Assembly (NCBI GenBank): GCA_016716385.1 | Contig: JADJWL010000010.1 | Span: forward strand, 124,001 to 188,000 | Source: Bryobacterales bacterium | Lineage (GTDB): Bacteria > Acidobacteriota > Terriglobia > Bryobacterales > Bryobacteraceae | DNA length: 64,000 nt | Reading direction: 5' to 3' | Shown here: positions 41,430 to 50,190 of the stretch, in pieces | Numbering within the stretch: position 1 is the first letter of the stretch | How the letters are laid out: every line of letters begins with the position of its first letter | Notes under the pieces: model-generated | What the model saw: the letters and a program-made list of their open reading frames with translations, nothing else | Database searches by the model: none | What the model was told of the DNA's origin: nothing | Program-made: the position numbers and the translations under genes

Positions 41430-42159
41430 CGAGAAAGAGCCCTTTAGCCGGCGCGGTCCGGATGATGGGAGGACGCGGAGTGCCAGCCAGCAGCGCCCGC
41501 AACGCGGCCTCGTCGAGGTTGCCTTTGCCGATCTCGATCAAGGCGCCGGTCAGGTTCCGCACCATGTGCTTCAGGAATCCGTTGCCGCGGACGCGATAGA
41601 TGAGCCGTGCTCCCTCGCGCGAGAGGTGCGAGGAGAAGACGGTCCGGACTTTCGACAGTCCGAGCGCATCTTTAGGATCGGAAGCGGCGAATGCGGTGAA
41701 GTTGTGGGTGCCGGTGAATCCCTCGGCCGCGGCCGTCATTTTGTCCTCGTCCAAGGGATAGGGATGGTAGGCGACGTAGGGCCAGTCGAAGGGGGGGCAG
41801 ATCTCCTCGCGGTGGATGCGGTATTCGTACGTCTTGGCGCTGGCGTCGAAGCGGGGATGAAACCCCGGGTCTGCGTCTTCGATGGAGAGAATCCGGATGG
41901 CAGGCGGCAGAAGGCGGTTCATCGCGCGCTGAAGGTTCGCCGCGGGGATCCGGTTGCGCAGGTCAAAGGCAGCGACTTGGGCCAGGGCGTGAACCCCCGC
42001 GTCCGTTCGTCCCGAACCCATCACGGTGACCGCGGCGCCTTCGATCTCCGCCAGGACCGATTCCAGAGTACTCTGAATGGTGGGCAATCCCGGCTGGACC
42101 TGCCAGCCGTGGTACCCGGTGCCGTCGTAGGTGAGGATGGCCTTTACCCTGCGTGACAC
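41338..42159 (-). CDS. truA: tRNA pseudouridine(38-40) synthase TruA
   Basis: A 273-aa cytosolic enzyme that isomerises uridine to pseudouridine at positions 38-40 of tRNA anticodon arms. It begins RRVKAILTYDGTGYHGWQVQPG, has the catalytic Asp53 in GSGRTDAGVHALAQVAAFD, and continues with FHPRFDASAKTYEYRI, HNFTAFAASD and RVRGNGFLKHMVRNLTGALIEIG, all conserved in TruA. GTG 42159 is the best start, right before the first conserved strand; the frame is open upstream but without recognisable sequence. The C-terminal 25 residues, past VSVEYGRR, are a Pro/Ala-rich tail encoded inside the overlap with the convergent deacylase gene. Confidence 0.93.
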   Translation of the reverse strand: MSRRVKAILTYDGTGYHGWQVQPGLPTIQSTLESVLAEIEGAAVTVMGSGRTDAGVHALAQVAAFDLRNRIPAANLQRAMNRLLPPAIRILSIEDADPGFHPRFDASAKTYEYRIHREEICPPFDWPYVAYHPYPLDEDKMTAAAEGFTGTHNFTAFAASDPKDALGLSKVRTVFSSHLSREGARLIYRVRGNGFLKHMVRNLTGALIEIGKGNLDEAALRALLAGTPRPPIIRTAPAKGLFLVSVEYGRRDPAGPVPAAPPSACPPVEPASR

Positions 42160-42278
42160 AATCCGCTCGCGGACGAAGTAACGCGCTGGGCGTTCACAGA
42201 CGCCTACTATAGCATCGGAAACGAGGAACGAACGCTCTGTCCTCAACGTATTGGAAGCTTCAAGGATTTCTTCCCAAG

Positions 42279-44183
42279 ATGAAACGAACGCACGGTTTGC
42301 CGCTGTTGTTGTGTGTCTTGCTGGTTGCGCCGCCGGTTCCGGCGCAGACGATTGGTCTTGAGCATGAGGAGGCAGGCGGGTGGCGCCGGACGACGGCTCC
42401 GTACCGGGTCAAGGAGGTGGCGCCGATCAATCTGGCGAACTCGAACCGCCTGGAGGACCTCCTCCGGGCGGGGAAGCTGTATCTCTCGCTGCAGGATACG
42501 ATCGCCCTAGCGCTCGAGAACAACCTTGATATTGAGTTGCAGCGCTACGGGCCGCTGCTCACCGACGCGAGCCTGTTGCGCGCCAAGGCGGGCGGTCTGT
42601 TGCGCGGCGTCCCGACGCAGGTCCGCTCGGGACCGGCCGGCGCGCCAAGCCAGCGCGGGCAGTCTACCGGCATCACGCAGAGCGCCGGAGCGCAGGCGCA
42701 GGCGGCGGGAGGCGCCGATGTCGGCGGCGCCATTGTGACGCAGACCGGCGTGGCGGCGCTGAACCTCGACCCGGTCGTGAGTGGTTTCATGCGCTGGGGG
42801 CACTTCACCAACCCGCAGACCAACTCGTTCACGACGGGCAACAACACCCTCATCAACCGGCAGGATCTGTACAACTTCAATATCCAGCAGAGTTTCCTGA
42901 CGGGTACGACGGCCAGCCTGGGCTTGTCGACAACGACGCTCTCCTCGAACGCGTTCCGCAATGACCTGAACCCCACGACCTCGTCGTCGCTCGATCTGCG
43001 CATCACGCAGCGCCTTCTGCAGGGCTTTGGGACAGCGGTCAACGGCCGCAGCATCAAGGTGGCGCGGAACAACCGGGAGGTTTCGGACCTGGTCTTCCGG
43101 CAGCAGGTGATTACAACTGTTTCGGCGATCATCAACCTCTACTGGGACCTGGTCAGCTTCAACGAAGAGGTAGTGGTTCGCCAGAAGTCCGTGGAGTTGA
43201 ACCGCAAGCTGCTCGATGACAACAAGAAGCAGGTGGAGATCGGGACCCTCGCGCCGATTGAGATCGTGCGGGCGGAGGCTGAGCTGGCCAACGCGGAGCA
43301 GGAGTTGACGATCGCCGAGACGCGCGTCCTGCAACAGGAAACCATTCTCAAGAACGCGCTCAGCCGGACCGGCGTATCGAGCCCGTCGCTGGCTGACGCG
43401 CGCATCGTCGTGACCGACCGCATCCGCCTGCCCGATACCGAGCGGATTGAACCCATCCAGGATCTGGTGGCGATGGCGCTGCAGTCACGCCCGGAGCTGT
43501 CCCAGCGGCGCATTAACCTCGAGAGCAGCAAGATCAACCTCGTCGGCCAGAAGAGCCAATTGCTGCCTTCGCTCGATGTGGTGGCGGCTTTCGCCAATAA
43601 CTCGCTGGCCGGTTCCGTCAATACGTTGCCGCCGCCGCCCGGTTCGCCGCCCCGCGTGGTGCCGGAGTTCTTCGTGGGCGGGTTCAACACCGCGCTGGGC
43701 CAGGTGTTCCGCCGCAACTTCCCGGATTACAGCGTGGCGCTGCAATTGAACATCCCGCTGCGGAACCGCGCCGCGCAGGCGGACATGGCGATCGACCAGT
43801 TGAACATCCGGCAGGCCGAGATCCAGATGCAGCAGTTGGAGAACCAGATCCGGCTCGATGTCCAGAACGCTCTCATCGCGCTGCGCCAGACGCGGGCGGC
43901 GGTGGAGGCAGCGCGCAAGACGCGTTCGTTCCGCGAGCAAACGCTTGACGCCGAGCAGAAGAAGTACGCCCTCGGGGCCTCGACGATCTTCAACGTGATT
44001 CTGACGCAGCGCGATGTGGCGCAGGCGCAGTCCGCCGAAGTGGCGGCGCTGAGCGACTACAGCCGAGCGCAGGTGCAGTTTGACGTCGCTACGGGCCAGA
44101 CGCTGCCGCACAACAGTATCTCGATCGATGAGGCGTTCCGGGGTCAGGTCTCCGCGCCTCCTGCTGTCGTGCCGGTGCAGTAG
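42279..44183 (+). CDS. TolC-family outer-membrane efflux protein
   Basis: A 634-aa exported protein (signal THGLPLLLCVLLVAPPVPAQ) of the TolC type, which forms trimeric outer-membrane channels for efflux pumps and type I secretion. It has the two repeated long alpha-helical halves: LSLQDTIALALENNLDIELQRYGP near 70 and ALQSRPELSQRRINLESSKINLVGQKSQLLPSLDVVAAF near 390-430, with coiled helices VVRQKSVELNRKLLDDNKKQVEIGTLAPIEIVRAEAEL and KKYALGASTIFNVILTQRDVAQAQ. An Ala/Gly/Gln-rich insert at about 105-155 is unusual. No adaptor (HlyD/RND) gene is adjacent. It is convergent with the hybrid histidine kinase, 2 bases apart. Confidence 0.92.
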   Translation: MKRTHGLPLLLCVLLVAPPVPAQTIGLEHEEAGGWRRTTAPYRVKEVAPINLANSNRLEDLLRAGKLYLSLQDTIALALENNLDIELQRYGPLLTDASLLRAKAGGLLRGVPTQVRSGPAGAPSQRGQSTGITQSAGAQAQAAGGADVGGAIVTQTGVAALNLDPVVSGFMRWGHFTNPQTNSFTTGNNTLINRQDLYNFNIQQSFLTGTTASLGLSTTTLSSNAFRNDLNPTTSSSLDLRITQRLLQGFGTAVNGRSIKVARNNREVSDLVFRQQVITTVSAIINLYWDLVSFNEEVVVRQKSVELNRKLLDDNKKQVEIGTLAPIEIVRAEAELANAEQELTIAETRVLQQETILKNALSRTGVSSPSLADARIVVTDRIRLPDTERIEPIQDLVAMALQSRPELSQRRINLESSKINLVGQKSQLLPSLDVVAAFANNSLAGSVNTLPPPPGSPPRVVPEFFVGGFNTALGQVFRRNFPDYSVALQLNIPLRNRAAQADMAIDQLNIRQAEIQMQQLENQIRLDVQNALIALRQTRAAVEAARKTRSFREQTLDAEQKKYALGASTIFNVILTQRDVAQAQSAEVAALSDYSRAQVQFDVATGQTLPHNSISIDEAFRGQVSAPPAVVPVQ

Positions 44184-44185
44184 CT

Positions 44186-47100
44186 TCAGACCGGCTGCCG
44201 CTGGAGGGCGGCCTGCCGGATCCTGGCCAGCACCGTCGGCGCCAGATTTTCGAACAGATCGGCGGTCTGGTACGTGCCTTTTTGGAGGATATTGCGGACC
44301 TGCCCGCTCAGTCGCAGCCGATCTTCCGCGCTCAGGGTCTTGGCGGTGACGACGACGATCGGGAGGGAGGCCCAGGCTTCGGCCGCGCGGACCGTCTCGA
44401 CGAACGTGAAGCCGTCCATCTCCGGCATCATGAGGTCGAGTAGCACGACGTCAGGCGTCTCCCGCGAGAGGCATTCCAGGCCTTCGCGCCCGTTTGCGGC
44501 TTCGGTCACCTCCCAGCCATGCCCCTCAAGCGCGCGTCGCAGCAACTCGCGATTTGCGGGTTCGTCATCCACCACCAGCGCATGCCGGCGGGCAGTGCCG
44601 TTCGCATACGTCCTCAGGAGGGCGGAGAGCTTCTCTCGGTCGACGGGCTTGACGAGGTATTCGTCGGCGCCGAGCGCGAACGCATGACGCCGGTCATCGA
44701 CGATGGACAGCATCACGACAGGGATCGGCGAGAGTTCGCTGTCGGCCTTCAAGGCGGCGAGCACTTCCCAGCCATCCATCCCGGCCATCATGACATCGAG
44801 GGTGATCACGTCCGGACGCAGGGCGCGGGCCCGTTCGATGCCTTCGGTGCCGCTGGGGGCGTGCTCGACGCGGAGACCGTCACGCGCCAGGGTGCGGCGG
44901 AGGAGATCGGCCACCAGTGGGTCGTCGTCAATGGCCAGCACGACGCCCCGGACGGCTTCCGGCAAGGCAGCGGTATTCGGGGCCGGCGCCGGCGCCTGTT
45001 TCGCGTCGGCGACCCGCTGCGGCAAGTCGATCGTGAACGTGGACCCCTTGCCGGCCTCGCTCTTCACCGTGATGTCGCCGCCCATCATGCGGCAGAAATG
45101 CCGGCTGATCGCGAGGCCCAGCCCGGTGCCCCCGAACTTCCGGGTCGTCGAGCTGTCGGCCTGCTGGAACGCTCCGAAGAGCTTCGCCATCTGCTCCGGA
45201 GAGATGCCGATCCCGGTATCGGAAACGCTAAAGCGGATCCGGTCGGTTTCGGCGGGTTCGAGGCGCAGGCGGACTTCGCCTTCTTTGGTGAACTTGCAGG
45301 CGTTGGACAGAAGGTTGAACACTGCCTGGCGGACCTTGGTGACGTCGGCGTGCATCCGGCCCGGATCTGGCGGGAGCTCGAAGACGAGCCGGTTGCCGTT
45401 CTTGGCGGCCAGCGGCTGAATCACCGCCGAGACGTCGTCGAGGAACGGTTTGAGGTCGAAATCTTCGACGAACAGCTCCATCTTACCCGCCTCGATCTTG
45501 GACAGATCGAGGACATCGTTGATCAGGTTCAACAGGTGCTTTCCGGCCGAGTGGATCTTCCTGAGATCCGGGGTCAGGTCCTCGTAGCCCTCGTCCTCGG
45601 CGATCTCCTGGAGCATCTCGCTGTAGCCGATGATGGCGTTGAGCGGCGTGCGCAGTTCGTGGCTCATGTTGGCGAGAAACTCGCTCTTGGCCTTGTTCGC
45701 CCCTTCGGCTGCTTCCTTCTCGCGCGCGAGACGGCCCGCCTCCCTGGCTTCGGTCACGTCGCGGACGTTCACGACGATCCCGGCCACGGCCGGTTCATCG
45801 AGGAGGTTGTTGGCGGTGACCTCGAAATCGCGTGGAGTGCCGTCGCGCCTGCCCCGTGTTTCGAAGCGCCGGACAGAGCCCCATGCCTCATCCGAACCCG
45901 CCAGAGCGGCGGCAAACTGCGCCGGATCCTCCGGCGCCAGGACGTCTTCGAAACGCAGACCGGCCAGCGTGGCGGCGCCGCGGCCGAGGACGCGGCGTAC
46001 GGACGGACTGGCGTAACGGATGATTCCGCCTCCGTCGAGAATCAGGATGCCGTCGGAGGTGTTCTCGATGAGCGAGCGGAAGTGCTGCTCGCTGCGCTGC
46101 ATCTCCGCTTGCGCCTCCCGGAGCGACGCTTCCCGCGCCGCCACTTCCCGCACCATCTGCGCGAATCCGGTGGCCAGTTCGCCCAACTCGTCGTCGCGGC
46201 GGGAGACCGCCGCCAGTTCCCGGGCGGACTCGTAGTCTTGCGTCGCCACGCCGGCGGTCGCCGCCCGTAAGCGCCGGACAGGGTCGGTCAAACGGCGCGA
46301 TAGAAAGAAGACCACCAGCGCCATGACGCTGAACGCGATCGAGGAAACCAGCGCCATGCGGTGCGCGAGCCGGAAAGCAGGCCGCAGGATCACCTCTTCG
46401 GGGACACTGAGCACCACTTTCCAGCGGGTGAGAGGCGCGGTCGACCAGTACAGGCGCCGCGTGCCGGATGCGGTTTCCATCGGCGCGAAGCCTTCCTCGT
46501 CGTCTGCCACTAGTCTTCCTTCGGGGAGACTGGCCAGGTCTGCGCCGGCAGAGGACTCGTTGGGCATCAGGCTTTCGTCGGGATGCGCCAGGATGCGGCC
46601 TCCACGGCTGATCAGGAAAGCGAATTCGTTGCCTTCCGCGGGGTCGTCCTCTCCCAACTCGGTCCGGAAGCGCAGCAGCAGCGTGATCGTCCGGATCAGA
46701 TCGAGCGACAGATCGGCGCCCGCGACACCGACAAAACGGCCACCGGCGTCCTGGAATGGCAGCGTGACGCTCACCACCTGGACCTCCGAACCGCCGCGGT
46801 CAAAGTACGGTTCGGAGACGGCCAGCCGGCCTGTCGCGATGGCGTCGGCGTACCAGGCCCAGGCAGGATCCCGCACCCGGTCGAGGGGCCGGGGATGGCT
46901 GTTGCGGTCTACCCACGGCATTTCGAGTCCGCCTGTGGCGTCCGGGACCGCGACGTAAACCCCGAAGGCTTCCTCCGGAGGGATTCCGTCCAGCAACCGC
47001 GCCAGGAACGCCGGTGCATCGCGATCTGCCTTCAGACCCGCGGCCATCTGGCGCGCCGCGATGCTGCGCGGCAGGACCGCCACGCGGTCGATGTACGCGT

Positions 47101-47275
47101 CGAGCATCTGTGCCGTCGACTGCACCTGCTTGACAGCCTCCGCATTGGCCTGCTGCACAAGGTCGCCGCGCCCGCTGCGATAGGCCACCAGCATCGAAGC
47201 CAGCAGGATGACGCCGGTGACCGTCAGCACCGACAGACCGAGGGTGCGTCCCAGGCTTCCGCGGTGATTGTTCAT
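44186..47275 (-). CDS. Hybrid sensor histidine kinase with Cache, HAMP, PAS and two receiver domains
   Basis: A 1029-aa inner-membrane sensor. Helix 1 is at about 12-32, followed by a periplasmic dCache-like sensor (about 35-300; FGVYVAVPDATGG, WAWYADAIATGRLAVSEPYFDRGG, GVAGADLSLDLI). Helix 2 lies at about 303-325, HAMP to about 378 and PAS at about 400-515. HisKA has the phospho-accepting His539 in FLANMSHELRTPLNAIIGY. HATPase_c spans about 640-755 (N-box NACKFTKEG, DTGIGIS, GGTGLGLAIS). Receiver 1 has Asp827 (DVITLDVMMAGMDG) and receiver 2 has Asp947 (DVVLLDLMMPEMDG). There is no output or Hpt domain, so it passes phosphate to an unlinked partner. ATG 47275 has AGGA at a good distance. Confidence 0.93.
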   Translation of the reverse strand: MNNHRGSLGRTLGLSVLTVTGVILLASMLVAYRSGRGDLVQQANAEAVKQVQSTAQMLDAYIDRVAVLPRSIAARQMAAGLKADRDAPAFLARLLDGIPPEEAFGVYVAVPDATGGLEMPWVDRNSHPRPLDRVRDPAWAWYADAIATGRLAVSEPYFDRGGSEVQVVSVTLPFQDAGGRFVGVAGADLSLDLIRTITLLLRFRTELGEDDPAEGNEFAFLISRGGRILAHPDESLMPNESSAGADLASLPEGRLVADDEEGFAPMETASGTRRLYWSTAPLTRWKVVLSVPEEVILRPAFRLAHRMALVSSIAFSVMALVVFFLSRRLTDPVRRLRAATAGVATQDYESARELAAVSRRDDELGELATGFAQMVREVAAREASLREAQAEMQRSEQHFRSLIENTSDGILILDGGGIIRYASPSVRRVLGRGAATLAGLRFEDVLAPEDPAQFAAALAGSDEAWGSVRRFETRGRRDGTPRDFEVTANNLLDEPAVAGIVVNVRDVTEAREAGRLAREKEAAEGANKAKSEFLANMSHELRTPLNAIIGYSEMLQEIAEDEGYEDLTPDLRKIHSAGKHLLNLINDVLDLSKIEAGKMELFVEDFDLKPFLDDVSAVIQPLAAKNGNRLVFELPPDPGRMHADVTKVRQAVFNLLSNACKFTKEGEVRLRLEPAETDRIRFSVSDTGIGISPEQMAKLFGAFQQADSSTTRKFGGTGLGLAISRHFCRMMGGDITVKSEAGKGSTFTIDLPQRVADAKQAPAPAPNTAALPEAVRGVVLAIDDDPLVADLLRRTLARDGLRVEHAPSGTEGIERARALRPDVITLDVMMAGMDGWEVLAALKADSELSPIPVVMLSIVDDRRHAFALGADEYLVKPVDREKLSALLRTYANGTARRHALVVDDEPANRELLRRALEGHGWEVTEAANGREGLECLSRETPDVVLLDLMMPEMDGFTFVETVRAAEAWASLPIVVVTAKTLSAEDRLRLSGQVRNILQKGTYQTADLFENLAPTVLARIRQAALQRQPV

Positions 47276-47337
47276 ACGCGCTTTCCTGCGCACTTCGCCG
47301 GCTTTGGCCGATAACCCTGTATGAGGTCGACACTGCC

Positions 47338-47703
47338 TTGCGATACCCGATTCTGACCGCTGCCGCGATTCTGTCTTCCGTGCTCCTGACGGCCCCGCTG
47401 GCCGGCCAGGAGACCGCGACGTTTATCCGTGTCTCCGAAGCACAGGTCCTGAAGATGGTGAAACATAAGATCGCTCCCGAATACCCGGCCCTCGCCCGGC
47501 AGGTGCGCCTGACCGGTGAGGTTCGAGTCGAAGCCGTGTTTGGTCCGGCCGGCGTGGCCGAGGCCGTTCAGATCGTTTCCGGCAATTCGCTGCTCGCCAA
47601 CTCTGCGGTCAGCGCCGTCAAGAAATGGAAACTGGAGACCGCCGCTGTGGACGGCAAGCCGGTCCGTTATGTGGCGACGCTGACCTTTACGTTCAGGCTA
47701 TAG
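47338..47703 (+). CDS. TonB C-terminal domain protein (exported)
   Basis: A 121-aa protein with signal RYPILTAAAILSSVLLTAPLAG and a single TonB C-terminal domain: MVKHKIAPEYPALARQVRLTGEVRVEAVFGPAGVAEAVQIVSGNS... ending VKKWKLETAAVDGKPVRYVATLTFTFRL. It lacks the proline-rich spacer of true TonB, so energy transduction is doubtful; short exported TonB-C proteins are common in Acidobacteriota with unknown roles. Start TTG 47338 is the only good candidate before the signal; the ATG at 47321 is out of frame. It is divergent from the histidine kinase (62 bases), so the two may share regulation. Confidence 0.83.
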   Translation: MRYPILTAAAILSSVLLTAPLAGQETATFIRVSEAQVLKMVKHKIAPEYPALARQVRLTGEVRVEAVFGPAGVAEAVQIVSGNSLLANSAVSAVKKWKLETAAVDGKPVRYVATLTFTFRL

Positions 47704-47741
47704 AAGGTATCGGCGTGGATTCTGCGGCTCTTGAGGGGGTA

Positions 47742-48239
47742 TTACCGGGTCTCTCTGGAGAGGTATTGCTCGCAAGCAGCGGCGTCCGGGCAGCGCCGGT
47801 ACACCATCACGTTCCGGAAGTCCTTGCCGTCGGGGTTCTTCCCCGTGGCTGTAATCGTCATCGTCCCGCCGTCGGGCGAGATCACGCGGCGCGCGCGCAC
47901 CGTGATCTCCTCGCCTTTCCGGAACGTCTGCTCGACGGTATTGGGGTCGACCAGTTTGAGCGCCACAGTGTCGTACCGCGAGGAACCGTGCACGGCATAC
48001 CGGCCGCCGTCATACCGGGCGGTGAAGCTGGTGAGCCCCTGTCTGCCGCTGCTGCCGCGGGTCCGATGCGTGAACCGGACTTCGCTTTGGCCGGTGACTT
48101 CCCAGATGCGGACGCTGCGGGCGGGTCCGGCGCTCGACTCGTACACGGTCGCGTCCTTGTCGAACCGCCAGTGGCCCACGCCCCGGTCCTCCGCCCAGCC
48201 TGACACCGCGACGACCGCAAACAGGAGCAGAAAATGCAT
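47742..48239 (-). CDS. Secreted protein of unknown function
   Basis: A 165-aa protein with a signal peptide (MHFLLLFAVVAVSGWAED). The rest is beta-rich (GHWRFDKDATVYESS, VTGQSEVRFTHRTRG, LTSFTARYDGGRYAVHGSSRYDTVALKL, VRARRVISPDGGTMTITATGKNPDGKDFRNVMVYRR), suggestive of a lipocalin-like barrel. Such proteins are often left hypothetical; I cannot name a family. Its ATG shares the palindrome ATGCAT (48234-48239) with the ATG of the divergent kinase gene, so the two coding regions overlap head to head by 6 bases. Confidence 0.68.
   Translation of the reverse strand: MHFLLLFAVVAVSGWAEDRGVGHWRFDKDATVYESSAGPARSVRIWEVTGQSEVRFTHRTRGSSGRQGLTSFTARYDGGRYAVHGSSRYDTVALKLVDPNTVEQTFRKGEEITVRARRVISPDGGTMTITATGKNPDGKDFRNVMVYRRCPDAAACEQYLSRETR
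48223..48239 (+). promoter_or_regulatory. Ribosome site and shared ATGCAT start of divergent genes
   Basis: AGGAG (48223-48227) lies 6 bases before ATG 48234 and decides the kinase start over an in-frame GTG at 48264. The ATGCAT at 48234-48239 also provides the ATG of the minus-strand gene, whose own possible GAGGAG site is 13 bases upstream inside the kinase gene. Each gene's signals therefore lie within the other's first codons. Confidence 0.6.
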
Positions 48240-50186
48240 GTCCGCTATAATACTCCTCGCGCCGTGCAGGATTCTCTCAAGGGGCGGTACCGGATCGAGC
48301 GGGAGTTGGGCCGCGGCGGCTTCGGCGTCGTGTACCTCGCGCGGGATGAAGCGCTGCTGGCCCGGCGCGTTGTCGTGAAGGTGCTCGTCGAACCGGCCGC
48401 CAGCGCCGGAGACGAACAGCAGTTGGCCTGGGTCCGCCGCAAGTTCAAACAGGAGATCGAGGCGCTGGCGCGCATCGATCATCCTGGCGTGGTGGGTGTG
48501 CTCGACACGGGCCGCACACCGGAAGGCCGTCCGTTTCTGGTGATGCCGTACGTGGAAGGGATCACGCTGCGCTCAGCGTTGCGCGGTCCTCTGCCGCTTC
48601 CGCGGACGGCGAACATCATCCGTCTCACCGCCCACGCGTTGAGTGCCGCGCACGAGCGGGGCGTCTGCCATCGCGACCTCAAGCCGGACAACGTGATGCT
48701 GCAATCGTTCACCGACGGCGAGCGCGTCAGGCTGATCGATTTCGGCATCGCGGCTGTCGAGGACTCGCGGTTTGCCGACGGCAAAACGACGCTCGTCGCG
48801 GGAAGTCTTACGTACATGGCGCCGGAACAGTTCGCGGCGAAAGCCTATCCGGCGAGTGATACCTTCGCGCTGGGCGTGATCGCCTACGAGATGCTGACCG
48901 GCCGCCCGCCCTTCGACGCGCAGGACATCGCCGGGATGATCGAAGCGCAGAAGGACGGGCCGCGCGTCCTTCTACGCGCGCTACGGCCGGAATTGCCGGA
49001 CGGCGTCGAAGACGCCCTGCTGCGCGCGCTGGCCTGCGATCCGGATAAGCGCCACCGCGAGACGCGCGATTTCGGCGATGAACTGGCCCGCGCGCTTGAG
49101 CCTCGCGCGGCGGCTCTGGTTCCTCAGATGACGGCCGCGTTTGCCGTCTGTGCGACGGTCGTGGTGGATGGACAGGTGGGACTGAACCGGCGCAGCGAAA
49201 TGGTGGCCGCGGCGGAAGCGGCGCTCGCCACCGCTCCGGCACTCGGGAATGCGGTGCGTTTCGCCGTGGGGGACTCGGTGCTGACCGCTTTCAGCGGCGC
49301 ACCCACGGCTGCCCTGGAGGCGGCCCTCGGCCTGCTGCGCCTTCCCGGAATCCGCGTGGCAGCGGGGATTCACCACGGGGCCATGATCCGCTCGGACGAC
49401 CCGCGGGAGAGTCTGCGAATGCCGGGGTCGGCGCTCGATGTGGCACGCCGCGCCGCCGCCTGTGCCCGTCCCGGGGAGGCGTTGCTGACGGAGGACGCCG
49501 CCGGCATCCTCAGCGAGATCTCCCTGTGGGCGCCGCGCATCCTGACGCCGGAGCTTCGCGCGGGTTTCGATCTGCCCCTGCATCCCCTGAGCGTGGTGCG
49601 GGCGGGCGAAGAGTACGTGAACCCGGCCGATGGCCTCATCTACGTGTGGGTGCCGCCCGGCTCATTCGAGATGGGCTGCGAACCGGGCGACCCGGACGGA
49701 ACACCGGAAGAGATGCCGCGGCACCGGGTCCAGATCACGCGCGGTTTCTATGTGTCGCGCGCGCCTGTCCCAGCGAAGACGTTCGGTATGTTCGCCAGGG
49801 CGACGCAGGGATACAATCCGCCTGACGTCTTCAGCGGCGCCGCCGTGTCGGTGAACTGGGACGATGCCGTCCGGTACTGCTCCTGGGCCGGCGGGCGGTT
49901 GCCGACCGAAGCCGAATGGGAATACGCGGTGCGGACCTCGAGCGGGCTCGACGGAACACTCGGCGTCGCCTGGCAATGGTGCCAGGACTGGTTCGATCCG
50001 CACTATTACGCCGCCAGCCCCGAGGCGGATCCGGCAGGCCCGGCGCAAGGCGTGGAGAAGGCCGTCCGCGGCGGATCCTGGGACGACGAACCGTGCTGGT
50101 CGCGTCCGAGCGCCCGCCGCGGCTACCCGCCGGCCACCCGCAGCGACTTGATCGGCTTCCGCTGCGTCATCGATACTGCGGGATAG
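48234..50186 (+). CDS. Ser/Thr protein kinase fused to degenerate cyclase-like and FGE-sulfatase-like domains
   Basis: A 650-aa cytosolic protein. The kinase domain (about 18-290) is complete: glycine loop ELGRGGFGVVYLAR, Lys in VVVKVLVE, catalytic HRDLKPDNV near 146-154, and DFGIA. Residues about 300-460 resemble a class III nucleotide-cyclase fold (VRFAVGDSVLTAFSG, LPGIRVAAGIHHGAMI, SALDVARRAAACARPGEALLTEDAAGIL), but the metal-binding Asp motif is not recognisable, so it is probably a non-catalytic regulatory module. Residues about 465-650 are a formylglycine-generating-enzyme/SUMF1-like domain (YVWVPPGSFEMGCEPGD, RLPTEAEWEYAVR, AVRGGSW, LIGFRC). Kinase-SUMF fusions are known in Gram-negatives; the three-part form is less usual. 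The unknown gene at 50191 follows after 4 bases. Confidence 0.85.
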   Translation: MHVRYNTPRAVQDSLKGRYRIERELGRGGFGVVYLARDEALLARRVVVKVLVEPAASAGDEQQLAWVRRKFKQEIEALARIDHPGVVGVLDTGRTPEGRPFLVMPYVEGITLRSALRGPLPLPRTANIIRLTAHALSAAHERGVCHRDLKPDNVMLQSFTDGERVRLIDFGIAAVEDSRFADGKTTLVAGSLTYMAPEQFAAKAYPASDTFALGVIAYEMLTGRPPFDAQDIAGMIEAQKDGPRVLLRALRPELPDGVEDALLRALACDPDKRHRETRDFGDELARALEPRAAALVPQMTAAFAVCATVVVDGQVGLNRRSEMVAAAEAALATAPALGNAVRFAVGDSVLTAFSGAPTAALEAALGLLRLPGIRVAAGIHHGAMIRSDDPRESLRMPGSALDVARRAAACARPGEALLTEDAAGILSEISLWAPRILTPELRAGFDLPLHPLSVVRAGEEYVNPADGLIYVWVPPGSFEMGCEPGDPDGTPEEMPRHRVQITRGFYVSRAPVPAKTFGMFARATQGYNPPDVFSGAAVSVNWDDAVRYCSWAGGRLPTEAEWEYAVRTSSGLDGTLGVAWQWCQDWFDPHYYAASPEADPAGPAQGVEKAVRGGSWDDEPCWSRPSARRGYPPATRSDLIGFRCVIDTAG

Positions 50187-50190
50187 CACA

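Noticed and set aside
48246..48251. TATAAT as the promoter of the kinase gene
   Set aside because: It lies 12 bases inside the coding region if ATG 48234 is used, and that ATG has a good ribosome site. No -35 is visible at 17 bases, so it may be chance.
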